Source: MVRV01 sp964469905
GTDB taxonomy: Bacteria; Desulfobacterota; Syntrophia; Syntrophales; Smithellaceae
NCBI GenBank assembly: GCA_964469905.1
Contig: CAYXZW010000012.1
Coordinates: 1-64,000, forward strand
Length of the DNA stretch: 64,000 nt
Direction of reading: 5' to 3'
Shown here: piece by piece, positions 1 through 8,310 of the stretch
Layout of the letters: each line of letters begins with the position of its first letter
Position numbering within the stretch: position 1 is the first letter of the stretch
Notes under the pieces: model-generated
Database searches by the model: none
Told to the model about the DNA's origin: nothing
What the model saw: only the letters and a program-made list of their open reading frames with translations
Position numbers and translations under genes: made by a program

Positions 1-149
1 TTATCCGGGTTTCTTTCAATGAAATGTTCAACTCATTGAACGAAATGTGAAAAAAACAACGGAAATTGAATTGTGAGCAATGGTGAGCAGTAAGTGACAT
101 CTTTGAACTTTCCTCTAAAAGTAATCTACCCTCCTAAATAAAACTGTCA
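1..149. other. Gene-free left edge with overlapping palindromes
   Basis: No convincing coding frame is seen. Two overlapping inverted repeats lie at 15-40 (TTCAATGA ... TCATTGAA) and 26-41 (GTTCAA-CTCA-TTGAAC), which look like an operator-type site. Further on, GTGAGCA occurs twice in close tandem near 73-96. The function is unknown. The stretch could belong to the regulatory region of panC or of a gene left of the window. Confidence 0.4.
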
Positions 150-193
150 GTGAATAAAATTCCCTTGACAAAGATAATAATGTTTCGTAAGAA
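150..193 (+). promoter_or_regulatory. Candidate sigma70-type promoter of panCD
   Basis: Two registers are possible. One uses TTGACA at 165-170 with TAAGAA at 188-193 (17-base spacer, perfect -35, weak -10). The other uses GTGAAT at 150-155 with GATAAT at 173-178 (17-base spacer, weak -35, good -10). The second would start transcription near 185 and place the whole hairpin at 193-253 in the leader, so it fits the RNA structure better. Both are inferred from sequence only. Confidence 0.4.
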
Positions 194-300
194 GGGCAGC
201 AACGCTTGGATCCCCATAAAGGACCGGGACGGAAGGTAAAAAAGAGCCACCCTGTTTATTAAGCCTCTCGTCTAGCGACCTGAGGCTTTTTTATTTTGAG
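193..300 (+). ncRNA. Structured panC leader, candidate pan-motif RNA
   Basis: The leader before panC can fold. AGGG (193-196) pairs with CCCT (250-253); two C/A mismatches follow, then GC (199-200) pairs with GC (246-247). Inside, CTT (205-207) pairs with AAG (233-235) and TCCC (211-214) with GGGA (226-229). It ends in an intrinsic terminator. The pan motif is a known conserved RNA found upstream of panB, panC and panD in Firmicutes, Chloroflexi and deltaproteobacteria, so gene context and taxon fit. I could not match the motif consensus base by base, so the family assignment is inference. Confidence 0.35.
261..297 (+). terminator. Intrinsic terminator just before panC
   Basis: AAGCCTC (261-267) pairs with GAGGCTT (282-288), with an inner TCG/CGA stem, followed by six T (287-292). 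It stands only about 14 bases before the panC start codon, with the GAGG ribosome binding site at 298-301. That position suggests transcription attenuation of panCD rather than the end of an upstream gene. Confidence 0.65.
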
Positions 301-306
301 GTAAAA

Positions 307-1164
307 ATGAAAATTATTAATTCCATTGCTCCAATGCAATCTTTCGCTGAAGCTCTCCGGCTCCAGGGTAAAAGAATTTCATTTGTCCCCACAATGGGCT
401 ATTTTCATCAGGGCCATCTGGATTTGATGAGGGAAGCCCGAAAAATTGCTGATTGCCTTGTTATCAGCATCTATGTAAACCCCACACAGTTCGGTCCGAA
501 AGAAGACTTATCCAAGTATCCCCGTGACTTCGATCGTGATTCCAAAATGGCTCAGGATGTCGGTGTGGATGTAATATTTTTTCCACCCAATGAAGAAATG
601 TACCCGGAAAGTTATCAGACTTATGTGACTGTCGAAAATGTAACGCAGAATCTATGCGGAATATCCCGCCCCGGTCATTTTCGCGGAGTAACAACCATCT
701 GTAATAAGCTGTTCAACATTGTTAAACCGCATGTCGCTGTTTTCGGTAAAAAAGACTATCAGCAATTTATTGCAATAAAGCGAATGGTTACTGATCTGAA
801 TCTGGATCTGGAAATAATTGGCCTGCCGACTGTACGGGAAGCCGACGGACTGGCTATGAGCTCCCGGAATGTTTATCTGAATAAAGATGAAAGAGTGTCT
901 GCTCTGAATCTGGTTCGTTCTCTTAAATTAGCGCAGAAGCTTTATGCTGGCGGGGAAAGAAAATCATCCCGTATAATAACAGAAGTGACAGGGTTGATTA
1001 ACAGCGCACCTTATACCGCCATCGACTACGTTAAAATATGTGACACAACTACGCTCATGGATGTTGATGAAATCAAGGCCCCTGCAGTTATAGCATTGGC
1101 AGTAAGAGTAGGAACAACAAGACTAATAGATAATCACGTTTTTGGTGATCCGCTGAATACTTAA
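307..1164 (+). CDS. panC: Pantothenate synthetase
   Basis: PanC joins D-pantoate and beta-alanine using ATP, the last step of vitamin B5 synthesis, in the cytosol. The 285-residue protein has the family length. The nucleotidyltransferase signature HQGH lies in the VPTMGYFHQGH segment near residue 34. It also shows the VNPTQF segment, GKKDYQQF near 153 and MSSRN near 190. The ATG is preceded by GAGG at a good distance. panD follows 25 bases downstream, so the two form an operon. The terminator-ended leader upstream suggests attenuation. panE, coaBC and coaD elsewhere in the window belong to the same coenzyme A route; panB is not in the window. Confidence 0.97.
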   Translation: MKIINSIAPMQSFAEALRLQGKRISFVPTMGYFHQGHLDLMREARKIADCLVISIYVNPTQFGPKEDLSKYPRDFDRDSKMAQDVGVDVIFFPPNEEMYPESYQTYVTVENVTQNLCGISRPGHFRGVTTICNKLFNIVKPHVAVFGKKDYQQFIAIKRMVTDLNLDLEIIGLPTVREADGLAMSSRNVYLNKDERVSALNLVRSLKLAQKLYAGGERKSSRIITEVTGLINSAPYTAIDYVKICDTTTLMDVDEIKAPAVIALAVRVGTTRLIDNHVFGDPLNT

Positions 1165-1189
1165 TTCGCAGTCAAAGGAGTAGAAGACT

Positions 1190-1546
1190 ATGCAAAGGTT
1201 CATGTTGAAATCAAAAATACACCGTGCAACAGTTACGGATGCCGATCTCCATTATGAAGGCAGCATTTCGATTGATGAAAAACTGATGGAAGAAGCGAAT
1301 ATGGTTGCTTATGAGAAAGTGGACATATACGATGTCAATAATGGCGAACGGTTTTCGACTTATATTATCAAGGGAAAACGCAACTCCGGCACAATTTGTC
1401 TCAATGGTGCCGCTGCCCGTAAGGTAGCAAAGGGTGATTTGATTATCATAGCCACTTTTGTCAATATTGAAGACGCGGAAGCGAAAAAATGGAAGCCCAA
1501 GTGTGTTTTCGTCGATGCCAAAAATAAAATAAAGAAAGTAAGTTAA
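1190..1546 (+). CDS. panD: Aspartate 1-decarboxylase proenzyme
   Basis: PanD makes beta-alanine from L-aspartate, supplying the second substrate of PanC. The 118-residue proenzyme cleaves itself between Gly24 and Ser25, leaving a pyruvoyl group on Ser25. Counting from this ATG, YEG-S puts the cleavage at exactly 24/25, which confirms the start. The later NGAAAR segment is also typical. AGGAG stands a good distance before the ATG. Cotranscribed with panC. Confidence 0.97.
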   Translation: MQRFMLKSKIHRATVTDADLHYEGSISIDEKLMEEANMVAYEKVDIYDVNNGERFSTYIIKGKRNSGTICLNGAAARKVAKGDLIIIATFVNIEDAEAKKWKPKCVFVDAKNKIKKVS

Positions 1547-1562
1547 ATTGATAATTCTTATT

Positions 1563-1599
1563 CAGTTGTTAAATGGATTGTATAGCCGTTTAACAACTG
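1563..1599 (+). terminator. Strong hairpin after panD without T tract
   Basis: CAGTTGTTAAATGG (1563-1576) pairs with CCGTTTAACAACTG (1586-1599) around a 9-base loop. All 14 pairs form, one of them G-T. No T run follows, so it is not a textbook intrinsic terminator. It may end or stabilise the panCD transcript, or act as a DNA inverted repeat. Confidence 0.4.
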
Positions 1600-1605
1600 A
1601 GCTGA

Positions 1606-1620
1606 AATATGAAGCATATT
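1606..1620. promoter_or_regulatory. Palindrome shared with the cstA upstream region
   Basis: AATATG-AAG-CATATT is a 6-base inverted repeat around a 3-base centre. The same 15 bases occur in reverse complement at 46571-46585, upstream of cstA, and the identity runs to 16 bases. It could be a regulator binding site common to metK and cstA. AT-rich chance matches are possible. Confidence 0.25.
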
Positions 1621-1726
1621 AAACACTAAAGTATTACAACTGCCGCCTTCCTATTTTAAGTATTCTATTTTATTAGCTTATTTCTGTTGAGTAAAATCAA
1701 GGTAAACAAAAAAAAGATTGAACAAA

Positions 1727-1825
1727 GACGCCTGTCTATGTTAAGTATTTAGAGGTACTTTATGTCAGGTCGTTACCGGACTTCTTGCCCTGTTGTCGGG
1801 AACACGAGCCCGTTATCAACAATCA
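1727..1825 (+). promoter_or_regulatory. Structured leader of metK-ahcY, not a recognised riboswitch
   Basis: The 100 bases before metK can fold. CCTG pairs with CAGG, enclosing AAGTA/TACTT. Then CCGGAC pairs with GTCGG around one bulged G. A small CGGG...CCCG hairpin comes last. I see none of the conserved elements of SAM-I, SAM-II or SAH riboswitches. The position before metK and ahcY makes a ligand-sensing leader conceivable, but the folding alone is weak evidence. Confidence 0.25.
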
Positions 1826-1846
1826 TCAGATTAAGGAGACTTGAGC

Positions 1847-3022
1847 ATGCAGATCACATCTGAGGGTGTAAAAATTGGCCATCCGGACATGGTTGCCGAT
1901 GCTATTGCGGCAAATATCATTGCAGCCATCATAAATGAAGAACATAAAATAAGCATGGACATACATTGTATGCCGCATTGCGGAATTGAAGTCTTTTTAG
2001 GCAAAGGGCTTTGTGTTGTCGGCGGAGAAGTGGCAACGCGAATTTATATTGATATAGAAAAAAATGTACGTGATACAGTTCTGGGTATCGGTTATCGTGA
2101 TTCTGCTCTCGGGCTTAACGGGAGTTCTATGGGAATACTCAATACCATAATTCCCCAATCGCCGGATATCAATATAGGTACCAGAGAAGATTTAGGCAAA
2201 CATAAGGAAATCGGAGCAGGTGACCAGGGAATTATCTATGGGTTTGCCTGTGATGAAACTCCCGAACTATTGCCGCTGACGTATGTATTAGTCAACAAAA
2301 TGATGCGTGCCTTCGAAAATTGCGGCAACCCTGTTTTTGCTCCGGATGGAAAAGGGCAGGTTACCGTGGATTATGATGCCGACTTTCGTCCCGGTCGGGT
2401 GGCCACTGTGCTGATGTCTAATGCCATTGACTACCGCCAGGTTCCGGAAAAATTCCGCTCCGCGGTTGAAGATCAGGCCCGGCAAATTGCCATGGATTGC
2501 CTGGCCGATTGGGTAGATGAAAAAACAAAATTTTTATTCAACCCCACGGGTGAATGGAATGCAGTTAATTCCTGTTCGGCCGCCGATTCCGGCGTTACCG
2601 GCCGTAAATTAGTCGTACAGCTCTATGGCGGATATCCCGGTGCCCAGCTTGGTGGCGGCGCCATCGTCAATAAATCACCGGAAAAAGTAGATTGCTCTGC
2701 TGCTTTCGGTGCCCGGTATGTGGCTAAAAATATTGTTGCCGCCGGTCTGGCCACAAAATGCTCCGTGCAGTTGGCTTATGCCATTGGCATGGCCCAGCCT
2801 ATCTCAATATACATCAATACTTTTGGCACGGGCATAATGCCGGATGAAAAAATTGCTTCGGTTGTCAATAGCGTATTTGATTTGACTCCGGCGGGAATGA
2901 TTGCAAAATTCGATCTTCTCCGGGGTGATATCTATAAAAAACTGCCCAAAACATTATTTCTGGATAAAAATTATCTCTGGGAAAAAACAGATAAAGTGGA
3001 TATTTTAAAAAAAGAATTATAG
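1847..3022 (+). CDS. metK: Divergent S-adenosylmethionine synthetase
   Basis: MetK makes S-adenosylmethionine from methionine and ATP. The 391-residue protein keeps GHPD near residue 11, Glu48, GAGDQG (123-128), Lys169, GRK (252-254), Lys276, Asp282 and the closing WEKTDK. These match the substrate and metal residues of the E. coli enzyme. It is unusual elsewhere: the opening ESVSEGHPDK reads EGVKIGHPDM, extra residues precede Glu48, the GGPxGD loop is replaced by a serine/cysteine-rich stretch near 241-248, and KVDRS reads KVDCS. The ATG at 1847 has AAGGAG 8 bases upstream; an in-frame TTG at 1841 is too close to that site. ahcY follows 47 bases downstream, consistent with SAM use and recycling in one operon. 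Confidence 0.85.
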   Translation: MQITSEGVKIGHPDMVADAIAANIIAAIINEEHKISMDIHCMPHCGIEVFLGKGLCVVGGEVATRIYIDIEKNVRDTVLGIGYRDSALGLNGSSMGILNTIIPQSPDINIGTREDLGKHKEIGAGDQGIIYGFACDETPELLPLTYVLVNKMMRAFENCGNPVFAPDGKGQVTVDYDADFRPGRVATVLMSNAIDYRQVPEKFRSAVEDQARQIAMDCLADWVDEKTKFLFNPTGEWNAVNSCSAADSGVTGRKLVVQLYGGYPGAQLGGGAIVNKSPEKVDCSAAFGARYVAKNIVAAGLATKCSVQLAYAIGMAQPISIYINTFGTGIMPDEKIASVVNSVFDLTPAGMIAKFDLLRGDIYKKLPKTLFLDKNYLWEKTDKVDILKKEL

Positions 3023-3069
3023 TAGTACCGATCAAATAAAATTCAGACATTATATACATGGAGGGTTAA

Positions 3070-4494
3070 ATGGCTTTTGCAGAAATTGACAAATCTTTAA
3101 AATATAAAGTTGCCGATATTTCATTGGCACCATGGGGCCGCAAGGAACTGCAACTGGCGGAAAACGAAATGCCCGGCCTGATGGCTTTGCGGAAAAAATA
3201 CGGCCGCAAGAAGCCGCTCAAAGGTTTAAAAATAATGGGCAGCCTGCATATGACCATTCAAACGGCCATGTTGATCGAAACGCTCAAAGAATTGGGTGCT
3301 GATCTGCGGTGGGCATCATGCAATATTTTCTCTACTCAGGATCATGCGGCGGCGGCCATTGCTAAGTCAGGATCAGCGGCCGTATTCGCCTGGAAAGGCG
3401 AAACGCTGGAGGATTACTGGTGGTGCACGGAGCAGGCGCTGACCTGGCCCGATGGTTCCGGTCCCGATTTGATTGTCGACGACGGCGGAGATGCCACCTT
3501 ATTCATCCATCATGGAGTAAAAATCGAGAAGAATCCAAAAATACTCAAAGAGAAAATCGATAATAAAGAATTTAAAATTGTTGTTTCCCGTCTGGAACAA
3601 TCCTTCAAACGCGATCCGCAACGCTGGCAAAGAGTAGCGGCCAAAATTCGCGGCGTGTCTGAAGAAACGACAACCGGCGTCCATCGCCTCTACCAGATGC
3701 AGGCTGCCGGCGAGTTGCTGTTCCCGGCCATCAACGTGAATGATTCCGTTACCAAGTCGAAGTTTGATAATCTTTACGGCTGCCGTGAATCTCTCGTCGA
3801 TGGTATTAAAAGAGCAACGGATGTCATGGTTGCCGGCAAGGTTGCGGTTGTTTGTGGTTACGGTGATGTCGGCAAGGGCAGCGCTCAATCCCTGCGTGGA
3901 CTTGGTGCTCGTGTAATCATAACGGAAATCGATCCGATTTGCGCGCTGCAGGCGGCAATGGAAGGATATGAAGTAAAATCACTCGATGAAGTGGCGCCGC
4001 TGGGTGATATATTCGTCAGTGCGACCGGTTGCTGTGATGTCATTACCGGCAAACACATGGAAATGATGAAGGATGAAGCTATTATCTGCAACATCGGACA
4101 TTTTGACAGCGAAATAGATATGCGCTATCTGGAAACAAGCAATATCTGCAAAAAACAGAATATTAAGCCGCAAGTGGACAAATGGACGCTGAAGTCGGGC
4201 CGTTCGATAATCGTTCTGGCGGAAGGCCGCCTGGTGAATCTGGGCTGTGCCACCGGTCATCCCAGCTTTGTCATGAGCAACAGTTTCACTAATCAATGTC
4301 TGGCGCAGATTGATTTGGCCACTAGTAAATACAAGGTTGGAGTTTATACCTTATCCAAGAAATTAGATGAGGAAGTGGCGCGTTTGCATCTGGACAGATT
4401 GGGCGCAGGTCTTTCCAAGTTGACTAAAAAGCAAGCAGAATATCTGAATGTTTCCGTAGATGGTCCTTATAAGCCGGAATATTACAGATACTAA
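3070..4494 (+). CDS. ahcY: Adenosylhomocysteinase
   Basis: AhcY splits S-adenosylhomocysteine into adenosine and homocysteine, removing the inhibitory product of methyl transfer. It is an NAD-dependent cytosolic enzyme. The 474 residues match the long bacterial form. Visible are the substrate segments SLHMT near 58 and DDGGD near 137, the NAD-binding GYGDVGKG near residue 264, and the C-terminal PYKPEYYRY, the conserved tail. GGAGG precedes the ATG. It is the second gene of the metK-ahcY unit, and a strong terminator follows. Confidence 0.97.
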   Translation: MAFAEIDKSLKYKVADISLAPWGRKELQLAENEMPGLMALRKKYGRKKPLKGLKIMGSLHMTIQTAMLIETLKELGADLRWASCNIFSTQDHAAAAIAKSGSAAVFAWKGETLEDYWWCTEQALTWPDGSGPDLIVDDGGDATLFIHHGVKIEKNPKILKEKIDNKEFKIVVSRLEQSFKRDPQRWQRVAAKIRGVSEETTTGVHRLYQMQAAGELLFPAINVNDSVTKSKFDNLYGCRESLVDGIKRATDVMVAGKVAVVCGYGDVGKGSAQSLRGLGARVIITEIDPICALQAAMEGYEVKSLDEVAPLGDIFVSATGCCDVITGKHMEMMKDEAIICNIGHFDSEIDMRYLETSNICKKQNIKPQVDKWTLKSGRSIIVLAEGRLVNLGCATGHPSFVMSNSFTNQCLAQIDLATSKYKVGVYTLSKKLDEEVARLHLDRLGAGLSKLTKKQAEYLNVSVDGPYKPEYYRY

Positions 4495-4519
4495 ATTGAA
4501 AGGTTTTGTTTTGGGAATA

Positions 4520-4560
4520 ACAGCCAACAGGTGTATAGAGCCTGTTGGCTGTTTTTATTT
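4520..4560 (+). terminator. Intrinsic terminator of metK-ahcY
   Basis: ACAGCCAACAGG (4520-4531) and CCTGTTGGCTGT (4541-4552) form a perfect 12-base-pair stem with a 9-base loop, followed by TTTTATTT. Confidence 0.9.
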
Positions 4561-5017
4561 GCGCACACTGCCCGTCTGTGATTCCGCGAAAGTGAAGCGT
4601 ATCGATATACGCCAGCGCCGCGGCACCACGGTTGTGAGCGGCGTTTCCTGAAAGTCCAGGATGATTGATTTGATTGTCTCTATCATTATTGTCCCGCAGG
4701 GTAATAATATGCCCAGTATCAGTTGGTAGTATCAAGCGAAATATCCTGACCCTAGTTTCACGTTGACATCGATTGTGCCAGAGGTTATGATTAGTTAACC
4801 AGAAAATAGTGCTGCCGCGAATCAATGCTATTTACTGAAAAATACTAAGAAATGTAAAAAAAACATCCCGAAGTCCGGATTGATGTATAGCCTAAGGACA
4901 CCACCGGTCTGTAATCATTATGGATCAAAGGATAATTTTTAATAATATTAACAGTAATATTATTGTTTGATGGGGCTTTTCAATACTTTTATTTTTTCCA
5001 AAGAGTGATGACAAAAA
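4561..5017. other. Gene-free stretch before coaBC
   Basis: About 450 bases without a convincing gene. Open frames here have no ribosome binding site and no recognisable family. The last 100 bases are AT-rich and probably hold the coaBC promoter. Confidence 0.5.
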
Positions 5018-6229
5018 ATGCTTAAAGGTAAAAAAATTGTTCTGGGAGTGACTGGTGGTATTGCCGTTTATAAAGCGGCAGAACTGACACGGGCGCTGAT
5101 CAAAGAAGGAGCACAAGTAAAAGTAATCATGACTAAAAGTGCCCAGGAATTCGCTTCTCCTCTGACTTTTCAGACTCTTTCGGGCGATATGGTATATACC
5201 GACATGTTCGTTCCTACGGCTAAATACGATATGGCGCACATATCACTGGCCGAATATGCGGATGTATTTATTATTGCGCCGGCAACAGGAAATGTCATTG
5301 GTAAGATAGCATCGGGTATTGCTGATGATTTGCTCACTACTACTATAATGGCTACCGACAGGCCTGTGCTGATTTGTCCGGCAATGAATGATAAAATGCT
5401 GGCTAATAAGGCAGTTCAGGAAAATATACATAAATTGAAGAAGTATGGCTATGAAGTAATGGATAGCGCTTTCGGCGAATTAGCCTGCAAGACATCCGGT
5501 TCCGGGCGGTTGCCCGAAACTTCTGATATAGTGGAAGCAGTTGCAGCGCTGATAACCCCCAAAGATTTAACCGGCGAAAGAATTCTTGTTACCGCCGGAC
5601 CAACGGAAGAACCATTGGACCCGGTGCGATTTATCACAAATTTATCCTCGGGGAAGATGGGTTATGCTCTGGCCAGAGTTGCCAGCCGGCGCGGTGCCAA
5701 GGTTACTTTAATTACCGGTCCGACGAATCTGTCCCTGCCGCCGGTGGATAAAATTGTGCATATTCGCACGGCGCGGGAAATGTATGAAGCGGTATTGCAG
5801 CACTACAAGAAATCGTCAATCATAATAAAAGCTGCTGCTGTTGCTGACTATCGGCCCGCTACAGAGGCTGCGGAAAAAATAAAAAAGAATGGCCAGCCAT
5901 TATCATTAATGCTGGACAGAAATCCGGATATAATCTCTGAGATCGGGAAGAGCAAGGGAAGACGTATTCTGGTTGGGTTTGCTATGGAAACACAGAATCT
6001 GCTGGCCAATGCCCGGGACAAACTAAAAAGAAAAAAATTGGATTTCATAGTGGCGAACAGTTTACGTGATGAAGGCGCCGGTTTCCAGACTGATACTAAT
6101 ATTATTACGATTATTGACAGAGGCGGCAATGTCGAAGCACTGCCGATAATGACAAAAATCGATGCGGCAGCAAAGATTCTGGACCGCATTAAGGATACAA
6201 TTCACCAGAAAAGCAAAAGTAAAAAGTAA
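5018..6229 (+). CDS. coaBC: Bifunctional PPC decarboxylase / PPC synthetase
   Basis: This enzyme adds cysteine to 4'-phosphopantothenate (CoaB half, CTP-dependent) and decarboxylates the product (CoaC half, FMN-dependent), steps 2 and 3 from pantothenate to CoA. The 403 residues show the flavoprotein start VTGGIAVYKA, the catalytic His in DMAHISLAEYAD near 75, PAMN near 129 and the ACKTSGSGR substrate clamp near 153. The CoaB half opens with VTAGPTEEPLDPVR near 192 and has NLSSGKMG. The stop overlaps the next start (TAATG), so the glycosylase gene is translationally coupled. Confidence 0.96.
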   Translation: MLKGKKIVLGVTGGIAVYKAAELTRALIKEGAQVKVIMTKSAQEFASPLTFQTLSGDMVYTDMFVPTAKYDMAHISLAEYADVFIIAPATGNVIGKIASGIADDLLTTTIMATDRPVLICPAMNDKMLANKAVQENIHKLKKYGYEVMDSAFGELACKTSGSGRLPETSDIVEAVAALITPKDLTGERILVTAGPTEEPLDPVRFITNLSSGKMGYALARVASRRGAKVTLITGPTNLSLPPVDKIVHIRTAREMYEAVLQHYKKSSIIIKAAAVADYRPATEAAEKIKKNGQPLSLMLDRNPDIISEIGKSKGRRILVGFAMETQNLLANARDKLKRKKLDFIVANSLRDEGAGFQTDTNIITIIDRGGNVEALPIMTKIDAAAKILDRIKDTIHQKSKSKK

Positions 6230-6948
6230 TGGCCGAAATTTTATCTGAATCATCTCAGCGTCTATTGCGGGCAGAATTGCTTTCAACAGTAAAAGCACTC
6301 AAAGGCCATGTGACTGATCAAGATAAATATGCTGTGGGCATGGAATGGAAAAAAGTAGATACAGTGCAGAAAAAAATCAGCGTAAATGACCGAAAGAAGA
6401 AATTAGACCTGGATGAGATTTGCTCAAATATGTCCGGCTGCCGGCTTTGCCCGCTGAGCACAACGAGACAAAATATTGTTTTTGGAGATGGCAATCCTCA
6501 GGCAAAAATTGTTTTTGTGGGAGAAGCTCCGGGGGCAGATGAAGATGAGCAAGGGCTGCCGTTTGTCGGCCGGGCAGGCCAGCTATTGACTAAAATAATT
6601 GAAGCAATGGGGTTGAGCCGCAAGGATGTTTATATCTGCAACATACTTAAATGCCGACCACCGCAAAATCGTAATCCACTGCCGGCAGAAATTGCAGCTT
6701 GTGAGCCTTTTTTGCAAGAGCAGTTAAAAAGTATTTCTCCGCAGATAATCTGTGCTTTAGGAACTTTTGCCGCGCAAACTCTGCTGAGAACAGATGTGCC
6801 GATTAGTGTCTTACGTGGCCGTTTTCATACATATGAGGGAATAAAGTTAATGCCGACATATCACCCCGCCTATTTATTACGAAATCCCTCAGCAAAGAAG
6901 AATGTGTGGGAAGATGTGCAGCTGATTATGAAAGATCTGCAGAAATAA
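6229..6948 (+). CDS. Type-4 uracil-DNA glycosylase with Fe-S cluster
   Basis: It removes uracil from DNA that arises by cytosine deamination. The 239 residues hold an N-terminal extension of about 65 residues, then CRLC near 68, KCRPP and AACEPF: the four cysteines that bind a 4Fe-4S cluster in this family. Motif A is GEAPGADEDEQGLPFVGRAG and motif B is HPAYLLRNP. The start overlaps the coaBC stop. The extension is low in conservation and may be a linker. Confidence 0.93.
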   Translation: MAEILSESSQRLLRAELLSTVKALKGHVTDQDKYAVGMEWKKVDTVQKKISVNDRKKKLDLDEICSNMSGCRLCPLSTTRQNIVFGDGNPQAKIVFVGEAPGADEDEQGLPFVGRAGQLLTKIIEAMGLSRKDVYICNILKCRPPQNRNPLPAEIAACEPFLQEQLKSISPQIICALGTFAAQTLLRTDVPISVLRGRFHTYEGIKLMPTYHPAYLLRNPSAKKNVWEDVQLIMKDLQK

Positions 6949-6978
6949 TATTTCGTGCAGTCAAAAGAAGAGGTGAAA

Positions 6979-8283
6979 ATGTATAAAAAAATTATCTGCA
7001 TTTTGATAATGATTTTATCAGTAAACGGTGTTGGGTCTTTTGCCGGAGAGAAAAAACCGGTATTCAATATGATCAGCATTGATGGTGTCATAACCTCACC
7101 AACAGCAAAGTATGTTGCAATAAGTATTGAAGAAGCCAATAAGGAAGGAGCGGAAGGTCTGATAGTTCTGCTCGATACTCCCGGAGGCATGGATACCGCA
7201 ATGCGTGATATCGCTAAAAGTATTCTTAATGCCCCTCTGCCGGTAATAGTGTTTGTTTATCCTTCCGGTGCCCGTGCCGCTTCGGCCGGCGTTATTGTTA
7301 CCACGGCGGCACACATAGCGGCAATGGCTCCCGGTACCAATATCGGAGCAGCTCATCCTGTAGCTATCGGTATTGGCGGCGGGCAGATGGATAAAACCAT
7401 GTCGAAGAAGATGGAAAACGATGCGGCAGCATATGTCCGCAGTATTGCCAAATCTAAAGGACGCTCTGAAGAATGGGTCGAAAAAGCAGTACGCAAGAGT
7501 GAATCAATTACGGCCGAAGAAGCTTTGAAGTTAAATGTTATTGATTATGTAGTTACCGATGTTGAAAAGCTTTTGATGGCAATAGACCAAAAAGAAATAA
7601 AATTGTCCGGCGGGACAAAAAAAATTTCGACAAAGAATGCGGTAATTAACAATAAAAAAATGGGAACGCGTCAGGGCATACTTGCGGCGATTTCTGATCC
7701 CAACATTTCCTATCTCCTTTTGCTAATCGGCCTGGCGGGATTATACTTTGAACTGTCTACACCAGGAGCCATATTGCCGGGAGTGATTGGCGGAATATCA
7801 CTCTTGCTGGCTTTTTTCGGCTTGTCCACATTACCGGTTAATTACACAGGGATATTGCTGATAATCTTCGGTGTGATTTTGTTTATTGCCGAGATAAAAG
7901 TAATGAGTCACGGCATGCTCACTGTGGGAGGTGTAATTTCATTAATTATGGGATCGCTCCTTTTGTATGACACAACCGACCCGGCCTTGCGGATTTCATT
8001 GCAGGTATTAATACCGGCGGTCGTGGTGGCTTCAGGATTCTTCATAGTTGTTATCTGGCTGGCAATAAAGGCGCAATTAAGTAAACATTTCTCCGGCGCG
8101 GAGGCAATGATTAATGCCGAGGCGGAAGCCCTGACCGACATATTAGGCGAAGGAGAAGTGTTTCTAAATGGAGAATACTGGAAGGCGACAAGTAATACCC
8201 CCATAAAGAAAGGGGCAAAAGTAAGAGTTCTCAAGATCGAAGGTCTCAAATTAAGCGTAGAAGAAATAACAAAAGAACAATAA
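6979..8283 (+). CDS. NfeD family membrane serine protease (long form)
   Basis: NfeD1b proteins are membrane-bound ClpP-like serine proteases that work with stomatin/slipin partners in membrane quality control. The 434 residues have a signal peptide (about 1-23) and the protease domain with the nucleophile in GARAASAG near residue 100. Four to five hydrophobic segments follow (about 230-365), then a C-terminal OB-fold with GEGEVFLNGEYWKA. I chose the ATG at 6979 because GAAGAGG stands just before it; an in-frame GTG at 6955 has none. The slipin gene follows 27 bases later, the classic pairing. Confidence 0.92.
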   Translation: MYKKIICILIMILSVNGVGSFAGEKKPVFNMISIDGVITSPTAKYVAISIEEANKEGAEGLIVLLDTPGGMDTAMRDIAKSILNAPLPVIVFVYPSGARAASAGVIVTTAAHIAAMAPGTNIGAAHPVAIGIGGGQMDKTMSKKMENDAAAYVRSIAKSKGRSEEWVEKAVRKSESITAEEALKLNVIDYVVTDVEKLLMAIDQKEIKLSGGTKKISTKNAVINNKKMGTRQGILAAISDPNISYLLLLIGLAGLYFELSTPGAILPGVIGGISLLLAFFGLSTLPVNYTGILLIIFGVILFIAEIKVMSHGMLTVGGVISLIMGSLLLYDTTDPALRISLQVLIPAVVVASGFFIVVIWLAIKAQLSKHFSGAEAMINAEAEALTDILGEGEVFLNGEYWKATSNTPIKKGAKVRVLKIEGLKLSVEEITKEQ

Positions 8284-8310
8284 TTTATAAGTAATAAGGA
8301 GGAAGACAAA

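Larger units (their letters stand above)
1547..1846 (+). other. panD-metK intergenic region, about 300 bases
   Basis: No gene is seen. It holds a perfect 14-base-pair hairpin (1563-1599), an AT-rich palindrome (1606-1620) and a foldable stretch close to metK (about 1727-1825), listed separately. Confidence 0.6.

Noticed and set aside
4424..4825. A possible minus-strand gene overlapping the end of ahcY
   Set aside because: It covers the ahcY terminator, has no ribosome binding site and no family resemblance.
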